A stretch of 37,711 nucleotides of DNA from Betaproteobacteria bacterium RIFCSPLOWO2_02_FULL_66_14 (GTDB lineage: Bacteria; Pseudomonadota; Gammaproteobacteria; Burkholderiales; SG8-39). Positions 27,628-35,301 of the stretch are shown here, piece by piece. Location of the stretch: NCBI GenBank assembly GCA_001770475.1, contig MERB01000060.1:90363-128073 (forward strand), written 5' to 3'. The notes under the pieces are model-generated. The model ran no database searches. It was given only the letters and a program-made list of their open reading frames with translations, and was not told the origin of the DNA. Each line of letters opens with the position of its first letter. The stretch's first letter is position 1. The position numbers and the translations under genes are program-made.

Positions 27628-27867
27628 ATGACCCAAACCGAGTCGCGAACCAAGGTCACGATCCTCACCGGAAGCTACCGCATCAAGGGGTACATCCAGG
27701 TGATGCCCGGCGCGCGAGTCACCGATTACATGGTGGAGGCACGCGGCTTCATCGCGGTGACCGACGCCGAGGTGTGGGAACTCGTCGTCGGGGGCCGCCA
27801 GCTCATCTCGGCGCCGTTCCTGAACGTGAGCCGCGACCACATCCAGGTCATCATGCCGCAGCATTGA
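27628..27867 (+). CDS. Small conserved-looking protein between ffh and rpsP, function unknown
   Basis: This 79-residue soluble ORF has a good ribosome binding site, AGGAG, seven bases before its ATG, and codon use like its neighbours, so it is very likely expressed. The sequence suggests a small all-beta fold: KVTILTGSYRIKGYIQVMPGARVTDYM, then FIAVTDAEVWELVVGG, then an ending AGPFLNVSRDHIQV-like strand (here SAPFLNVSRDHIQVIMPQ). The layout of a first strand pair, a loop with DYM, and FIxVTDAEV resembles a small family I recall as DUF6812, but I cannot confirm it. No signal peptide, membrane segment or cysteine is seen. The position within the SRP/ribosomal protein locus hints at a housekeeping role, which is inference only. 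Confidence 0.8.
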   Translation: MTQTESRTKVTILTGSYRIKGYIQVMPGARVTDYMVEARGFIAVTDAEVWELVVGGRQLISAPFLNVSRDHIQVIMPQH

Positions 27868-27895
27868 TCCGGCGCCAGCGCGGCGGCGCAATTCC

Positions 27896-27925
27896 TTGTC
27901 AGGCTGGCGATCCATCCCGTATAAT
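27896..27925 (+). promoter_or_regulatory. Sigma-70 promoter of the rpsP-rimM-trmD-rplS operon
   Basis: TTGTCA and a perfect TATAAT are separated by 18 bases, with the -10 ending 32 bases before the rpsP ATG. It is the best promoter in the window and separates the ribosomal operon from ffh and the small gene. Confidence 0.8.
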
Positions 27926-27957
27926 TCGCCCCCTTTCCGCAGGGACCGGAGTTTCCG

Positions 27958-28209
27958 ATGGTGGTGATTCGACTGGCGCGCGGCGGCGCCAAGAAGCGGC
28001 CGTTCTATGGCCTCGTGGTGGCCGATTCGCGGCGCGCTGCACAGGGCAAATTCCTCGAGCGCGTCGGGTTCTACGATCCGAAAGCGCCGCAGGGACGTGA
28101 AGCCCTGCGCGTCGACATGGAGCGCCTCAGGCACTGGTCGGCCAAGGGCGCGCGGATGTCGCCCACGGTGACCCGGCTCGTCAAGCAGTTTGCCAAGAAG
28201 GCCGCCTGA
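27958..28209 (+). CDS. rpsP: 30S ribosomal protein S16
   Basis: S16 is a small-subunit protein that stabilises 16S rRNA folding. The 83-residue product begins [27 protein letters not shown] and has [12 protein letters not shown] and the helix [15 protein letters not shown], all standard. It is the first gene of the classic rpsP-rimM-trmD-rplS operon and has a strong promoter just upstream. Its first codons ATG GTG GTG offer alternative starts, but ATG is the natural choice. Confidence 0.98.
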   Translation: MVVIRLARGGAKKRPFYGLVVADSRRAAQGKFLERVGFYDPKAPQGREALRVDMERLRHWSAKGARMSPTVTRLVKQFAKKAA

Positions 28210-28210
28210 T

Positions 28211-28243
28211 CCGCCCTCTGGGCAGGGCGCCGCTTCTGGGCGG
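28211..28243 (+). promoter_or_regulatory. Hairpin between rpsP and rimM
   Basis: CCGCCC and GGGCGG pair across about 21 bases whose interior (CCC/GGG, GGGC/GC-rich runs) can pair further. It ends nine bases before the rimM ATG, which has no clear ribosome binding site. In E. coli the low output of RimM and TrmD relative to S16 and L19 is set partly by inhibitory mRNA structure at this junction, so a similar role is plausible. Confidence 0.5.
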
Positions 28244-28252
28244 CTGATCGAA

Positions 28253-28714
28253 ATGGGACGGGTCGTCGCAAGTTACGGCGTGCTCGGCTGGCTCGCAGTC
28301 AGGGGTGAGATCGAAGCGCTCTCCGGCATCCGGCGCTGGTGGATCGACGGGGTTGAACGAGCGCTCGAGCAGCGCCGCATGCATTCCGGAAGGCTGCTCG
28401 CGAAACTCGCCGGCATCGAGACTCGCGAGCAGGCGCGCTTGCTGCGCGGAAAGCCGGTATCGGTACCGCATGACGCGCTGCCCGAGCCGGCGCAGGGAAC
28501 GTATTACTGGGCCGATCTCGCCGGCCTGGAAGTGGTGACCGATCAGGGACTGGTGCTCGGCGTGGTGAAGGGAATGTTTTCCAACGGCGCGCACGACGTG
28601 ATGCAGCTGGCCGGCGAAGGGCGGGAGCGGCTGCTGCCTTTCGTTCCGGCGGTGGTGAAACGGGTCGACCTCGTGGCGCGGCGCATCGAGGTCGATTGGG
28701 GGGCGGACTGGTAG
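28253..28714 (+). CDS. rimM: Ribosome maturation factor RimM
   Basis: RimM assists 30S assembly, mainly the 16S head domain, and binds S19. The chosen ATG at 28253 puts [18 protein letters not shown] at the N-terminus, matching the family start G-R-I-x-x-x-x-G-x-x-G; the track's start overlaps rpsP. The product of 153 residues is a little short for the family (about 170-180). The PRC-barrel part shows [36 protein letters not shown] and [11 protein letters not shown]. The operon position between rpsP and trmD confirms it. Confidence 0.93.
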   Translation: MGRVVASYGVLGWLAVRGEIEALSGIRRWWIDGVERALEQRRMHSGRLLAKLAGIETREQARLLRGKPVSVPHDALPEPAQGTYYWADLAGLEVVTDQGLVLGVVKGMFSNGAHDVMQLAGEGRERLLPFVPAVVKRVDLVARRIEVDWGADW

Positions 28715-28734
28715 CGTCGGTCGGAGCCGGGCGA

Positions 28735-29487
28735 ATGATCCGCTTCCATGCCGTGACGCTGTTTCCCGAGATGTTCGCCGCGGTGACGCAATGCGGGATC
28801 ACGGGACGGGCGCGCGAGCGCGGGCTCTGGAGCCTGGCGAGCTGGAATCCGCGGGACTACGCCACGGATCACTATCGCAGCGTGGACGACCGCCCCTACG
28901 GCGGCGGCCCCGGGATGGTGATGCTGGCGGGACCGCTGGAACGCGCGCTGGACGCGGCGCGGGCGGCGGGCGGCGGAAAGGTGATTTACCTTTCGCCGCA
29001 GGGACGCAGGCTCGAGCACGCGGGCGTGCTGGAAATCGCAGGACGTGGCGCGGTGACGCTGCTCTGCGGTCGGTACGAAGGCGTCGACGAGCGGCTTCTG
29101 CGGCGCCGCGTCGACGAGGAAGTGTCGCTCGGGGATTTCGTTCTCTCGGGCGGCGAATTGGCGGCAATGGCGCTGATCGACGCCGTGGTGCGGCAGTTGC
29201 CCGGCGCGCTCGGCGACGAGCAGTCGGCGGTCGAGGAGTCATTCGTCGCGGGGCTGCTGGATTGCCCGCAGTACACCCGGCCCGAACTCTGGCCGGAAGA
29301 AGGCGGCGAGCCGGTGCCGCCGGTGCTGATGTCCGGGCACCATGGCAACATCCGGCGCTGGCGGTTGAAGCAGTCGCTCGGCCGGACCTGGCTCAGGCGC
29401 CCGGACTTGCTGGCGGCGCGAAAGCTGAATGACGAGGAACTGAAGCTGCTGGAGGAATTCCAGCGCGATTGCGGAGAACGAGCATGA
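28735..29487 (+). CDS. trmD: tRNA (guanine-N1)-methyltransferase
   Basis: TrmD methylates G37 of tRNAs with SAM, preventing +1 frameshifting. The 250-residue product (E. coli 255) starts [17 protein letters not shown]. It contains [45 protein letters not shown] and [15 protein letters not shown], which form the SPOUT trefoil knot, and [11 protein letters not shown]. The start at 28735 has a GGAG at suitable distance; the track start at 28696 overlaps rimM. Its stop overlaps the rplS ATG by four bases. Confidence 0.97.
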   Translation: MIRFHAVTLFPEMFAAVTQCGITGRARERGLWSLASWNPRDYATDHYRSVDDRPYGGGPGMVMLAGPLERALDAARAAGGGKVIYLSPQGRRLEHAGVLEIAGRGAVTLLCGRYEGVDERLLRRRVDEEVSLGDFVLSGGELAAMALIDAVVRQLPGALGDEQSAVEESFVAGLLDCPQYTRPELWPEEGGEPVPPVLMSGHHGNIRRWRLKQSLGRTWLRRPDLLAARKLNDEELKLLEEFQRDCGERA

Positions 29488-29864
29488 ACCTGATCCAGAA
29501 AATCGAGCAGGAAGAGATCGAGCGACTCAAGCGCAACATCCCCGACTTCTCTCCCGGCGACACCGTCGTCGTGCGCGTCAACGTGGTCGAGGGCGACAAG
29601 AAGCGGGAGCAGGCCTTCGAAGGCGTGGTCATCGCCAAGCGCAACCGGGGCCTGCGCTCGTCGTTCATCGTGCGCAAGATTTCCTCGGGCGAGGGCGTCG
29701 AGCGCACCTTCCAGACCTATTCGCCCCTGATCGCGTCGATCGACGTGAAGCGCAAGGGTGACGTTCGCCGGGCGAAGCTCTATTACCTGCGTTCGCGTTC
29801 GGGCAAGTCGGCGCGGATCCGCGAGCGCGTCGGCACGCGCGAAGCCGAAACCGCCCCGGAATAG
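29484..29864 (+). CDS. rplS: 50S ribosomal protein L19
   Basis: L19 sits at the subunit interface of the ribosome. The 126-residue product starts [20 protein letters not shown] and shows [53 protein letters not shown] and [22 protein letters not shown], all typical. The ATG overlaps the trmD stop (ATGA), yet it has its own GGAG seven to eight bases upstream, which would allow higher expression than trmD. A short extra C-terminal tail ([11 protein letters not shown]) follows the family core. Confidence 0.97.
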   Translation: MNLIQKIEQEEIERLKRNIPDFSPGDTVVVRVNVVEGDKKREQAFEGVVIAKRNRGLRSSFIVRKISSGEGVERTFQTYSPLIASIDVKRKGDVRRAKLYYLRSRSGKSARIRERVGTREAETAPE

Positions 29865-29869
29865 GCTCG

Positions 29870-29902
29870 GCGTCGGCCGGCCGGTCTCGGGACTGGCGAC
29901 GC
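29870..29902 (+). terminator. Compound hairpin after rplS, possible operon end
   Basis: CCGGTC and GACTGG pair (one G-U) around a TCGG loop, and GCGTCG/CGACGC pair outside it with a five-base bulge. It begins five bases after the rplS stop. No T-run follows, so it is not a textbook intrinsic terminator, but it probably marks or protects the 3' end of the ribosomal operon mRNA. Confidence 0.45.
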
Positions 29903-29954
29903 GGCGCGTTGAGGTGCTCGCGGGGCAGGCACCCGGTACGCACTGCCGCTCGCC

Positions 29955-29960
29955 TATAAT
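29955..29960 (+). promoter_or_regulatory. -10 element immediately before ribBX
   Basis: A perfect TATAAT ends three bases before the GTG and six before the ATG start of ribBX. Transcription would begin at or near the start codon itself, giving a leaderless or nearly leaderless mRNA. No clear -35 is seen. Confidence 0.55.
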
Positions 29961-29966
29961 CGCGTG

Positions 29967-31088
29967 ATGCGCAGAGAGCACACGGCGATCAGCCCGATCG
30001 CCGAAATCATCGACGAAGTTCGCGCCGGCCGCATCGTCGTGCTGGTCGACGACGAGGATCGCGAAAACGAGGGCGACCTCGTGTTCGCGGCGGACTTCGT
30101 CACCCCGGACAAGGTCAATTTTCTCGCCAAGCACGGCCGCGGCCTGATCTGCATGCCGCTGACCGAGGAACACGCGGCGCGCCTGGGGTTGCGCCCGATG
30201 GTGATCCAGAACCGCTCCCGCCACGGGACCAATTTCACGGCGTCGATCGAGGCGGCCGAAGGCATCGCCACCGGGATTTCGGCGCACGACCGCGCGCTGA
30301 CCATCAAGGTCGCGGCGTCGCGCGACGCGCAGCCAGGCGACATCGTTCAGCCCGGCCACGTGTTTCCGCTGATCGCCCAGCGCGGCGGCGTGCTGGTGCG
30401 CGCGGGGCACACCGAGGCCTGCTGCGACCTCGCGCGGCTTGCGGGCCTGGCCCCGGCCGCGGTGCTGTGCGAAATCATGAAGGACGACGGCACCATGGCG
30501 AGGTTGCCGGATCTGGTCGAATTCGCCGCGCTGCACGAGCTGAAGATCGGCACCATCGCCGACCTGATTCATTACCGCAACGCCAACGAGTCGCTGGTGC
30601 GCCGCGTCGTCGAGCGGGACATCGAGACCGCGGCGGGCGCGTTCCGCCTGATTGGCTATCGCGATCTGCCGACGGGCGGCACCCACCTCGCACTGGCGCG
30701 CGGCGCGATCGAGCCAAAACTCGATACCCTGGTGCGGGTGCACGAGCCGCTGTCGGTCCTCGATCTGCTCGATACCGGCGCCGGCATCCACTCCTGGAGC
30801 ATCCCGGATTCGCTCGAGGCGATCGACCGCGAGGGTCGCGGCGTGATCGTGCTTCTGAACTGCGCGCAGTCCGACGACGCGCTCGAACTCCGGCTCCTGC
30901 AGTCGGAGCGCGGGTCGCAGAAACCGCTCGGGCGCAGCCACGATCTGCGCACCTACGGCATCGGCGCGCAGATTCTGCGGGATCTGGGGGTCGGCCGCAT
31001 GCGGCTGATGGCCGCGCCGCGCAAGATGCCGAGCATGGCGGGATTCGGCCTGGAGGTCGCCGGTTACGTGGAACGGGCGGCGCGTTGA
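29967..31088 (+). CDS. ribBX: 3,4-dihydroxy-2-butanone 4-phosphate synthase with degenerate GTP cyclohydrolase II domain (RibBX type)
   Basis: The N-terminal domain (residues 1-205) is a full DHBP synthase that makes the four-carbon precursor of riboflavin from ribulose 5-phosphate: VLVDDEDRENEGDLVFAAD, RHGTNFTASIEA, VFPLIAQRGGVLVRAGHTEA and AVLCEIMKDDGTMA are intact. The C-terminal domain (about 210-370) has the RibA fold, ending RTYGIGAQILRDLGV, but the zinc motif RVHSEClTGDvxxSxxCdC reads RVHEPLSVLDLLDTGAGIHSW, with none of the three cysteines. It therefore cannot be a zinc-dependent GTP cyclohydrolase II. This matches the RibBX variant described from Shewanella and other Proteobacteria. 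The start is ATG 29967 or GTG 29964, just after a TATAAT. Confidence 0.93.
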   Translation: MRREHTAISPIAEIIDEVRAGRIVVLVDDEDRENEGDLVFAADFVTPDKVNFLAKHGRGLICMPLTEEHAARLGLRPMVIQNRSRHGTNFTASIEAAEGIATGISAHDRALTIKVAASRDAQPGDIVQPGHVFPLIAQRGGVLVRAGHTEACCDLARLAGLAPAAVLCEIMKDDGTMARLPDLVEFAALHELKIGTIADLIHYRNANESLVRRVVERDIETAAGAFRLIGYRDLPTGGTHLALARGAIEPKLDTLVRVHEPLSVLDLLDTGAGIHSWSIPDSLEAIDREGRGVIVLLNCAQSDDALELRLLQSERGSQKPLGRSHDLRTYGIGAQILRDLGVGRMRLMAAPRKMPSMAGFGLEVAGYVERAAR

Positions 31089-31510
31089 GCGCGCTGCGGC
31101 TCGGTGTCGTGCATTCACGCTTCAATGCGGAGATCTGCGACGCCCTGCTCGAATCCGCGCGCGGCGAAATCGCGCGCAGCGGTGCGGCCGCAGAGTTCGT
31201 CGCAGTACCGGGCGCGCTCGAAATTCCGCCCGCGCTGCAATGGCTGGCGCAGTCCGGGCGATTCGACGCGCTGGTCGCCATCGGTGCGGTGATCCGCGGC
31301 GAAACCTACCATTTCGAGGTCGTGGCGGATCAATCGGCGCGCGGGCTGATGGATGTGGCGCTCGATTGCGGCGTGCCGGTGGCGAACGGCATCCTGACGA
31401 CCGAGAACGAGGCGCAGGCGCTCGCGCGCAGGGACAAAGGCGGGGAGGCGGTTCGCGTCGCGCTCGAAATGGCGCAGCTGAAGGCGGCACTGGCGGACCG
31501 ATGGCGCTGA
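31085..31510 (+). CDS. ribH: 6,7-dimethyl-8-ribityllumazine synthase
   Basis: RibH condenses the DHBP product of RibB with the pyrimidine intermediate to give lumazine, the precursor of riboflavin. The 141-residue product has RLGVVHSRFNAEI near the N-terminus, VPGALEIPPALQWL, and the catalytic loop AIGAVIRGETYHFEVVAD with its histidine, then VANGILTTENEAQA. The start is TTG at 31085, overlapping the ribBX stop (TTGA); a GTG at 31103 would cut into the first beta strand. It is slightly shorter than usual (about 155). It follows ribBX as expected for a riboflavin pair. Confidence 0.95.
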   Translation: MSALRLGVVHSRFNAEICDALLESARGEIARSGAAAEFVAVPGALEIPPALQWLAQSGRFDALVAIGAVIRGETYHFEVVADQSARGLMDVALDCGVPVANGILTTENEAQALARRDKGGEAVRVALEMAQLKAALADRWR

Positions 31511-31935
31511 GACCCGACCGCAGGCGCGCGCGGGAAATCGCGCTGCAGGCGCTCTACGCCTGGCAGCTTGCGGGCGGCGACGCGCTTGCCGAGGCGCGCT
31601 CGCTCGATGGATGGGAGGATTGCGATCAGGGACTCGCCGAGCGGCTGGTGCGCGGCGTGACGCGCAGCACCGCGGAACTCGAGGCGCGCATCGTGCCCTA
31701 CATCGACCGCAAGTTCAGCGCCCTGTCGCCGGTGGAGCGCGCCATCCTGTGTATCGGCGCCTACGAACTCGCGGAGCGCCCGGAGACGCCGGTTCGCGTC
31801 GTGCTCAACGAGGCGATCGAACTCGGCAAGGAATTCGGCGGCACTGACGGATACAAGTTCGTCAACGGCGTGCTGGAGAAGCTCGCGATCGAGCTGCGCG
31901 GCGACGAGCTGGCGCGCGCGCGCGCGCCGGTCTAG
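31501..31935 (+). CDS. nusB: Transcription antitermination factor NusB
   Basis: NusB forms a complex with NusE (S10) on boxA RNA for rRNA antitermination. The 144-residue product begins at ATG 31501, ten bases inside ribH. It has RRRAREIALQALYAWQL, the central helices, LSPVERAILCIGAYEL, and VVLNEAIELGKEFGGTDGYKFVNGVLEKLA, the family signature. The ribH-nusB-thiL-pgpA order is the classic proteobacterial one. Confidence 0.97.
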   Translation: MALRPDRRRAREIALQALYAWQLAGGDALAEARSLDGWEDCDQGLAERLVRGVTRSTAELEARIVPYIDRKFSALSPVERAILCIGAYELAERPETPVRVVLNEAIELGKEFGGTDGYKFVNGVLEKLAIELRGDELARARAPV

Positions 31936-31972
31936 GGAACGCGCGACCCGACCGCGGTCGCCGCCGCTCGCG

Positions 31973-32905
31973 GTGCCTACCGAATTCGAGATCATCCGAA
32001 AGTATTTCGACCGGCCCGCCGGCAGCGCGCGGCTGGGCGTGGGCGACGACGCGGCGCTGCTCGTACCGCGCGCGGGAATGGAGCTGGCGGCGTCGACCGA
32101 CCTGCTGCTCGAGGGACGCCATTTCGCTCGCGGCGCCGATCCGCGGCGCCTGGGTCACAAGTCGCTCGCGGTCAATCTTTCCGACATGGCGGCGATGGGA
32201 GCGACGCCGCGCTGGGCGATGCTCGCGATCGCGCTTCCCGAGGCGAACGAGGGCTGGCTCGCAGCGTTCGCCGAAGGCTGGTTCGCGCTCGCCGCGCGGC
32301 ACCGCACCGAGCTGATCGGCGGCGACACCACGCGAGGGCCGCTTGCGATCTGCATCACCATCCTGGGCGAGGTTCCGGCAGGACAGGCGCTGCTGCGGTC
32401 GGGCGCGCGTCCGGGAGACGACCTCTGGGTCTCGGGGGAACTCGGCGGCGCGGCGCTGGCACTGTCGCATCCCGAGATCGACGCGGCCGTGCGTCGACTC
32501 GATGCGCCCGAACCGCGGGTCGCGCTCGGCGAAAGACTGCGCGGCGTGGCGAACTCGGCAATCGACGTTTCGGACGGATTCGTGCAGGACCTCGGCCACG
32601 TACTGGCGCGCTCAGGATGCGGCGCGCGGGTGGAGTATTCGAAGTTGCCGCGCTCGGCGGCGTTCGAACAGTTGCGCGATCCTGCGCTCGAACGCCGCTG
32701 CGTCCTGGGTGGCGGCGACGATTACGAACTCGTGTTCAGCGCGCCGTCCGCGGAGCGCAGCCGGATCGAAGCTCTGGTGCCGGCACTCGGGGTCGCACTG
32801 ACGCGCGTGGGCGCCATCGTTGCGGGCGAGTCCCGCCTGGACCTGCTCGATGCCGCGGGCCGGCCGATGGTCCTGGAGCGCGGCTTCGACCATTTCGCGA
32901 CATGA
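31973..32905 (+). CDS. thiL: Thiamine-monophosphate kinase
   Basis: ThiL phosphorylates thiamine monophosphate to thiamine diphosphate, the active cofactor. The 310-residue product starts at GTG 31973 and has FEIIRKYF, the ATP site GVGDDAALL, STDLLLEGRHF, NLSDMAAMGATPRW, GGDTTRGPLAI, AIDVSDGFVQDLGH and GGDDYELVF, covering all AIR-synthase-like fold motifs. It is 37 bases from nusB and overlaps pgpA (ATGA). No TPP riboswitch is seen nearby. Confidence 0.96.
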   Translation: MPTEFEIIRKYFDRPAGSARLGVGDDAALLVPRAGMELAASTDLLLEGRHFARGADPRRLGHKSLAVNLSDMAAMGATPRWAMLAIALPEANEGWLAAFAEGWFALAARHRTELIGGDTTRGPLAICITILGEVPAGQALLRSGARPGDDLWVSGELGGAALALSHPEIDAAVRRLDAPEPRVALGERLRGVANSAIDVSDGFVQDLGHVLARSGCGARVEYSKLPRSAAFEQLRDPALERRCVLGGGDDYELVFSAPSAERSRIEALVPALGVALTRVGAIVAGESRLDLLDAAGRPMVLERGFDHFAT

Positions 32906-33390
32906 TTCCGCGCCATCCCGGAGTCGCATTCGCGTTCTCGCATCCGGCGCATTTCATCGCGCTCGGCTTCGGTGCGGGCGTGTCGCGGTTTGCGCCGGGC
33001 ACCGTCGGCACGCTGGTCGCGTTTCCGTTGTGGTGGCTCCTCGGCCCGGGCTATTCGCCGCTCGAGATGCTCCTCGTGCTGGTCCTGCTGTTCGGCATCG
33101 GCGTCTGGGCCTGCGAAATCACCGGCCGAAACCTCGGCGTTTCGGACCATGGCGCGATGTGCTGGGACGAGGTGGTCGCTTTTCTCGCGGTGCTTGCGGT
33201 GCTGCCCGACGAGCCGCTCTGGCAGGCGGCGGCGTTCTTCGTCTTCCGCGCCTTCGACGTCGTCAAGCCGCCGCCGATCCGCGAAGTGGAGCGCCGCGTC
33301 AAGGGAGGCATGGGCGTGATGCTCGACGACGTGCTCGCAGCCGGTTATACGCTGCTGGTGCTCGCCGTCGCGGAGCGCGTGTTTCTGTGA
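32902..33390 (+). CDS. pgpA: Phosphatidylglycerophosphatase A
   Basis: PgpA dephosphorylates phosphatidylglycerol phosphate to phosphatidylglycerol in the inner membrane. The 162-residue product has FIALGFGAGVSRFAPGTVGTLVA at the N-terminus, three to four hydrophobic segments, CWDEVVAFLAVLA with the metal-binding acid residues, FRAFDVVKPPPIREVERRVKGGMGVMLDDVLAAGY, all family signatures. The ATG overlaps the thiL stop, and the stop overlaps the pncC GTG. Confidence 0.96.
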   Translation: MIPRHPGVAFAFSHPAHFIALGFGAGVSRFAPGTVGTLVAFPLWWLLGPGYSPLEMLLVLVLLFGIGVWACEITGRNLGVSDHGAMCWDEVVAFLAVLAVLPDEPLWQAAAFFVFRAFDVVKPPPIREVERRVKGGMGVMLDDVLAAGYTLLVLAVAERVFL

Positions 33391-33872
33391 CCGATTCGCT
33401 GGCGCGCGAGGTCGGCCGGCGTTTGCTCGAGACGCGCACGCTGCTGGTCACTGCGGAATCCTGCACCGGCGGCTGGGTCGCGCAGGCCGTGACTTCGGTG
33501 TCCGGATCGTCCGCGTGGTTCGAGCGCGGCTTCGTCACCTATTCGAACGCATCGAAGGAGGAGATGCTCGGCGTTTCTGGCGCAACGCTCGAGCGGCACG
33601 GCGCAGTGAGCGAGGAAACGGCGCGCGAAATGGCGCTGGGCGCGATTGCGCGAAGCCGCGGCACCCTGGCGGTTGCCGTCACCGGCGTCGCAGGCCCCAC
33701 CGGCGGCACGGCCGCGAAACCGGTGGGTACGGTCTGCTTCGCGTGGACGGGTGCGGGGTTGACTCGATGCGAAACACGGTTCTACGCGGGCGACCGGAGC
33801 AGCATCCGGCGCCAATCCGTCGAGCGTGCATTGCAGGGGGTGATCGAACTGCTCCAAACGAGGTCGAAGTAA
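33387..33872 (+). CDS. pncC: Nicotinamide-nucleotide amidase (CinA C-terminal family)
   Basis: PncC deamidates nicotinamide mononucleotide to nicotinate mononucleotide, recycling NAD made available by DNA ligase. The 161-residue protein is the stand-alone CinA C-terminal domain: LLVTAESCTGGWVAQAVTSVSGSS with the catalytic serine, FVTYSNASKEEMLGV, HGAVSEETAREMA, and AVTGVAGPTGGTAAKPVGTV. It starts at the GTG overlapping the pgpA stop (GTGA). The next gene follows after 34 bases. Confidence 0.95.
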   Translation: MTDSLAREVGRRLLETRTLLVTAESCTGGWVAQAVTSVSGSSAWFERGFVTYSNASKEEMLGVSGATLERHGAVSEETAREMALGAIARSRGTLAVAVTGVAGPTGGTAAKPVGTVCFAWTGAGLTRCETRFYAGDRSSIRRQSVERALQGVIELLQTRSK

Positions 33873-33906
33873 CTCCACTGTCTTGAAATGACGCCTCAAA
33901 GCGTCC

Positions 33907-35301
33907 ATGCTGGGAAAGGTGATCGTGAACCCAGCAATGACCAGCGTCCGTCCTGCTGCCGTGGCGGGCATGTTCTACCCGCGCGATCCGCGGCAACTCC
34001 TTGCCGAGGTCGGCGAACTGCTCGACGGCGTGGAGCGGTTCGCGCCGCGGCTCGACGTTCCCAAAATGATCGTCGTGCCGCATGCCGGCTATATCTATTC
34101 CGGAGCCGTTGCCGCGGCCGCGTACGACGCGCTCGCGCCCGGACGCGGCATCGTCCGGCGGGTCGTGATGCTGGGTCCCGTGCACCGCGTGCCGGTGCGC
34201 GGGCTGGCGCTGCCGGGGAGCGCCGCGTTCGACACCCCGCTCGGACGCGTGCCGGTCGATGCGGAGGCGATCGCTCGCCTCGCCGACCTGCCGCAAGTGG
34301 TGGCGAGCGCTGCCGCGCACGCGCAGGAACATTCGCTCGAAGTGCAGTTGCCTTTCCTGCAGCGCGTGCTGGGTGAGTTTTCGCTCGTGCCGTTCGCCGT
34401 AGGCGCGGCGCGCCCGGCGGAGGTCGCTGCGGTGATCGAGCGTCTATGGGGCGGCCGCGAGACGCTGTTCGTTCTGTCCACGGACCTGTCGCACTACCAT
34501 CCTTACGACGAGGCAAGAACCATCGATGCGGCCACCGTCGGGCGCATCGGCGCGCTCGCGAACGATCTCGACCATCAAGAGGCCTGCGGCGCGACGCCGC
34601 TCAACGGCGCGCTGCTCGCGGCGCGCAACCGTGGCCTTCGCATCGAGCTGCTCGCGGCGTGCAATTCGGGCGACAGCGCGGGCGGGAAGGATCGCGTCGT
34701 CGGCTATTCGTCGTTTGCGCTCTACGAACCGGACTCGGTTGCGCCGCAGGCGGCAGGGGCCGAACTGATCGAGATCGCGCGCGACGCGATCGCACGGCAA
34801 CTGGGTTTTCCGGCGCGGGCGCGAGCCGCCGCCGAACCGTCCTGGCTTCAGCAGAGCGCCGCCACCTTCGTCACCCTGACGAAGGACGGGAAACTCAGGG
34901 GCTGCATCGGCAGCCTCTCGGCGCATCGCCCGTTGCGTGAGGACGTCGCCGACAACGCGCGGCGTGCGGCGTTCCACGACCCGCGTTTCTCCGCTCTCGC
35001 ACGCGAGGAATGGCCGCGGTGCCGGGTCGAAGTTTCGCTGCTGTCGCCGCCCAAGCCCTTGCACTTCGCCGACGAAACCGACCTGCTCGCACAGCTCCGG
35101 CCCGGCGAAGACGGACTGATTCTCGAGTGCGAAGGCCGGCGCGGCACGTTCCTGCCGCAGGTCTGGGAAACGATTCCGGAACCGCCGCGGTTCCTCAACG
35201 AACTTCGCAGGAAAGCCGGGGTCTCGGCGGACGTGCCGTTCTCGCGCTGCCGCGTGTTGCGCTACCGAGTGCACAAATGGAAGCAGGCGACGCCCCGATG
35301 A
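33907..35301 (+). CDS. Memo-AMMECR1 fusion protein (AmmeMemoRadiSam system B + A)
   Basis: This 464-residue protein joins two normally separate families. Residues about 13-275 are Memo (system B): SVRPAAVAGMFYP, PHAGYIYSG (His59), GPVHRVP (His93), EHSLEVQLPFLQ (His142), STDLSHYH, and AACNSGDSAG (Cys252). The two histidines and the cysteine match the metal ligands of human MEMO1, so a metal site looks intact. Residues about 285-460 are AMMECR1 (system A), with KLRGCIGSLSAHRPLREDVADNA. Starts are ambiguous: ATG 33907, GTG 33925 (with GGGAAAGG just upstream) or ATG 33937, which best matches family N-termini. Its stop overlaps the amrS ATG. The chemistry of the trio is unknown. Confidence 0.92.
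   Translation: MLGKVIVNPAMTSVRPAAVAGMFYPRDPRQLLAEVGELLDGVERFAPRLDVPKMIVVPHAGYIYSGAVAAAAYDALAPGRGIVRRVVMLGPVHRVPVRGLALPGSAAFDTPLGRVPVDAEAIARLADLPQVVASAAAHAQEHSLEVQLPFLQRVLGEFSLVPFAVGAARPAEVAAVIERLWGGRETLFVLSTDLSHYHPYDEARTIDAATVGRIGALANDLDHQEACGATPLNGALLAARNRGLRIELLAACNSGDSAGGKDRVVGYSSFALYEPDSVAPQAAGAELIEIARDAIARQLGFPARARAAAEPSWLQQSAATFVTLTKDGKLRGCIGSLSAHRPLREDVADNARRAAFHDPRFSALAREEWPRCRVEVSLLSPPKPLHFADETDLLAQLRPGEDGLILECEGRRGTFLPQVWETIPEPPRFLNELRRKAGVSADVPFSRCRVLRYRVHKWKQATPR

Noticed and set aside
29865-29966. FMN riboswitch before ribBX
   Set aside because: The gap is only about 100 bases, is taken up by a hairpin and the -10 box, and shows no RFN-like conserved boxes.
31936-31972. TPP riboswitch before thiL
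   Set aside because: The gap is 37 bases, too short, and no THI-box sequence is visible.
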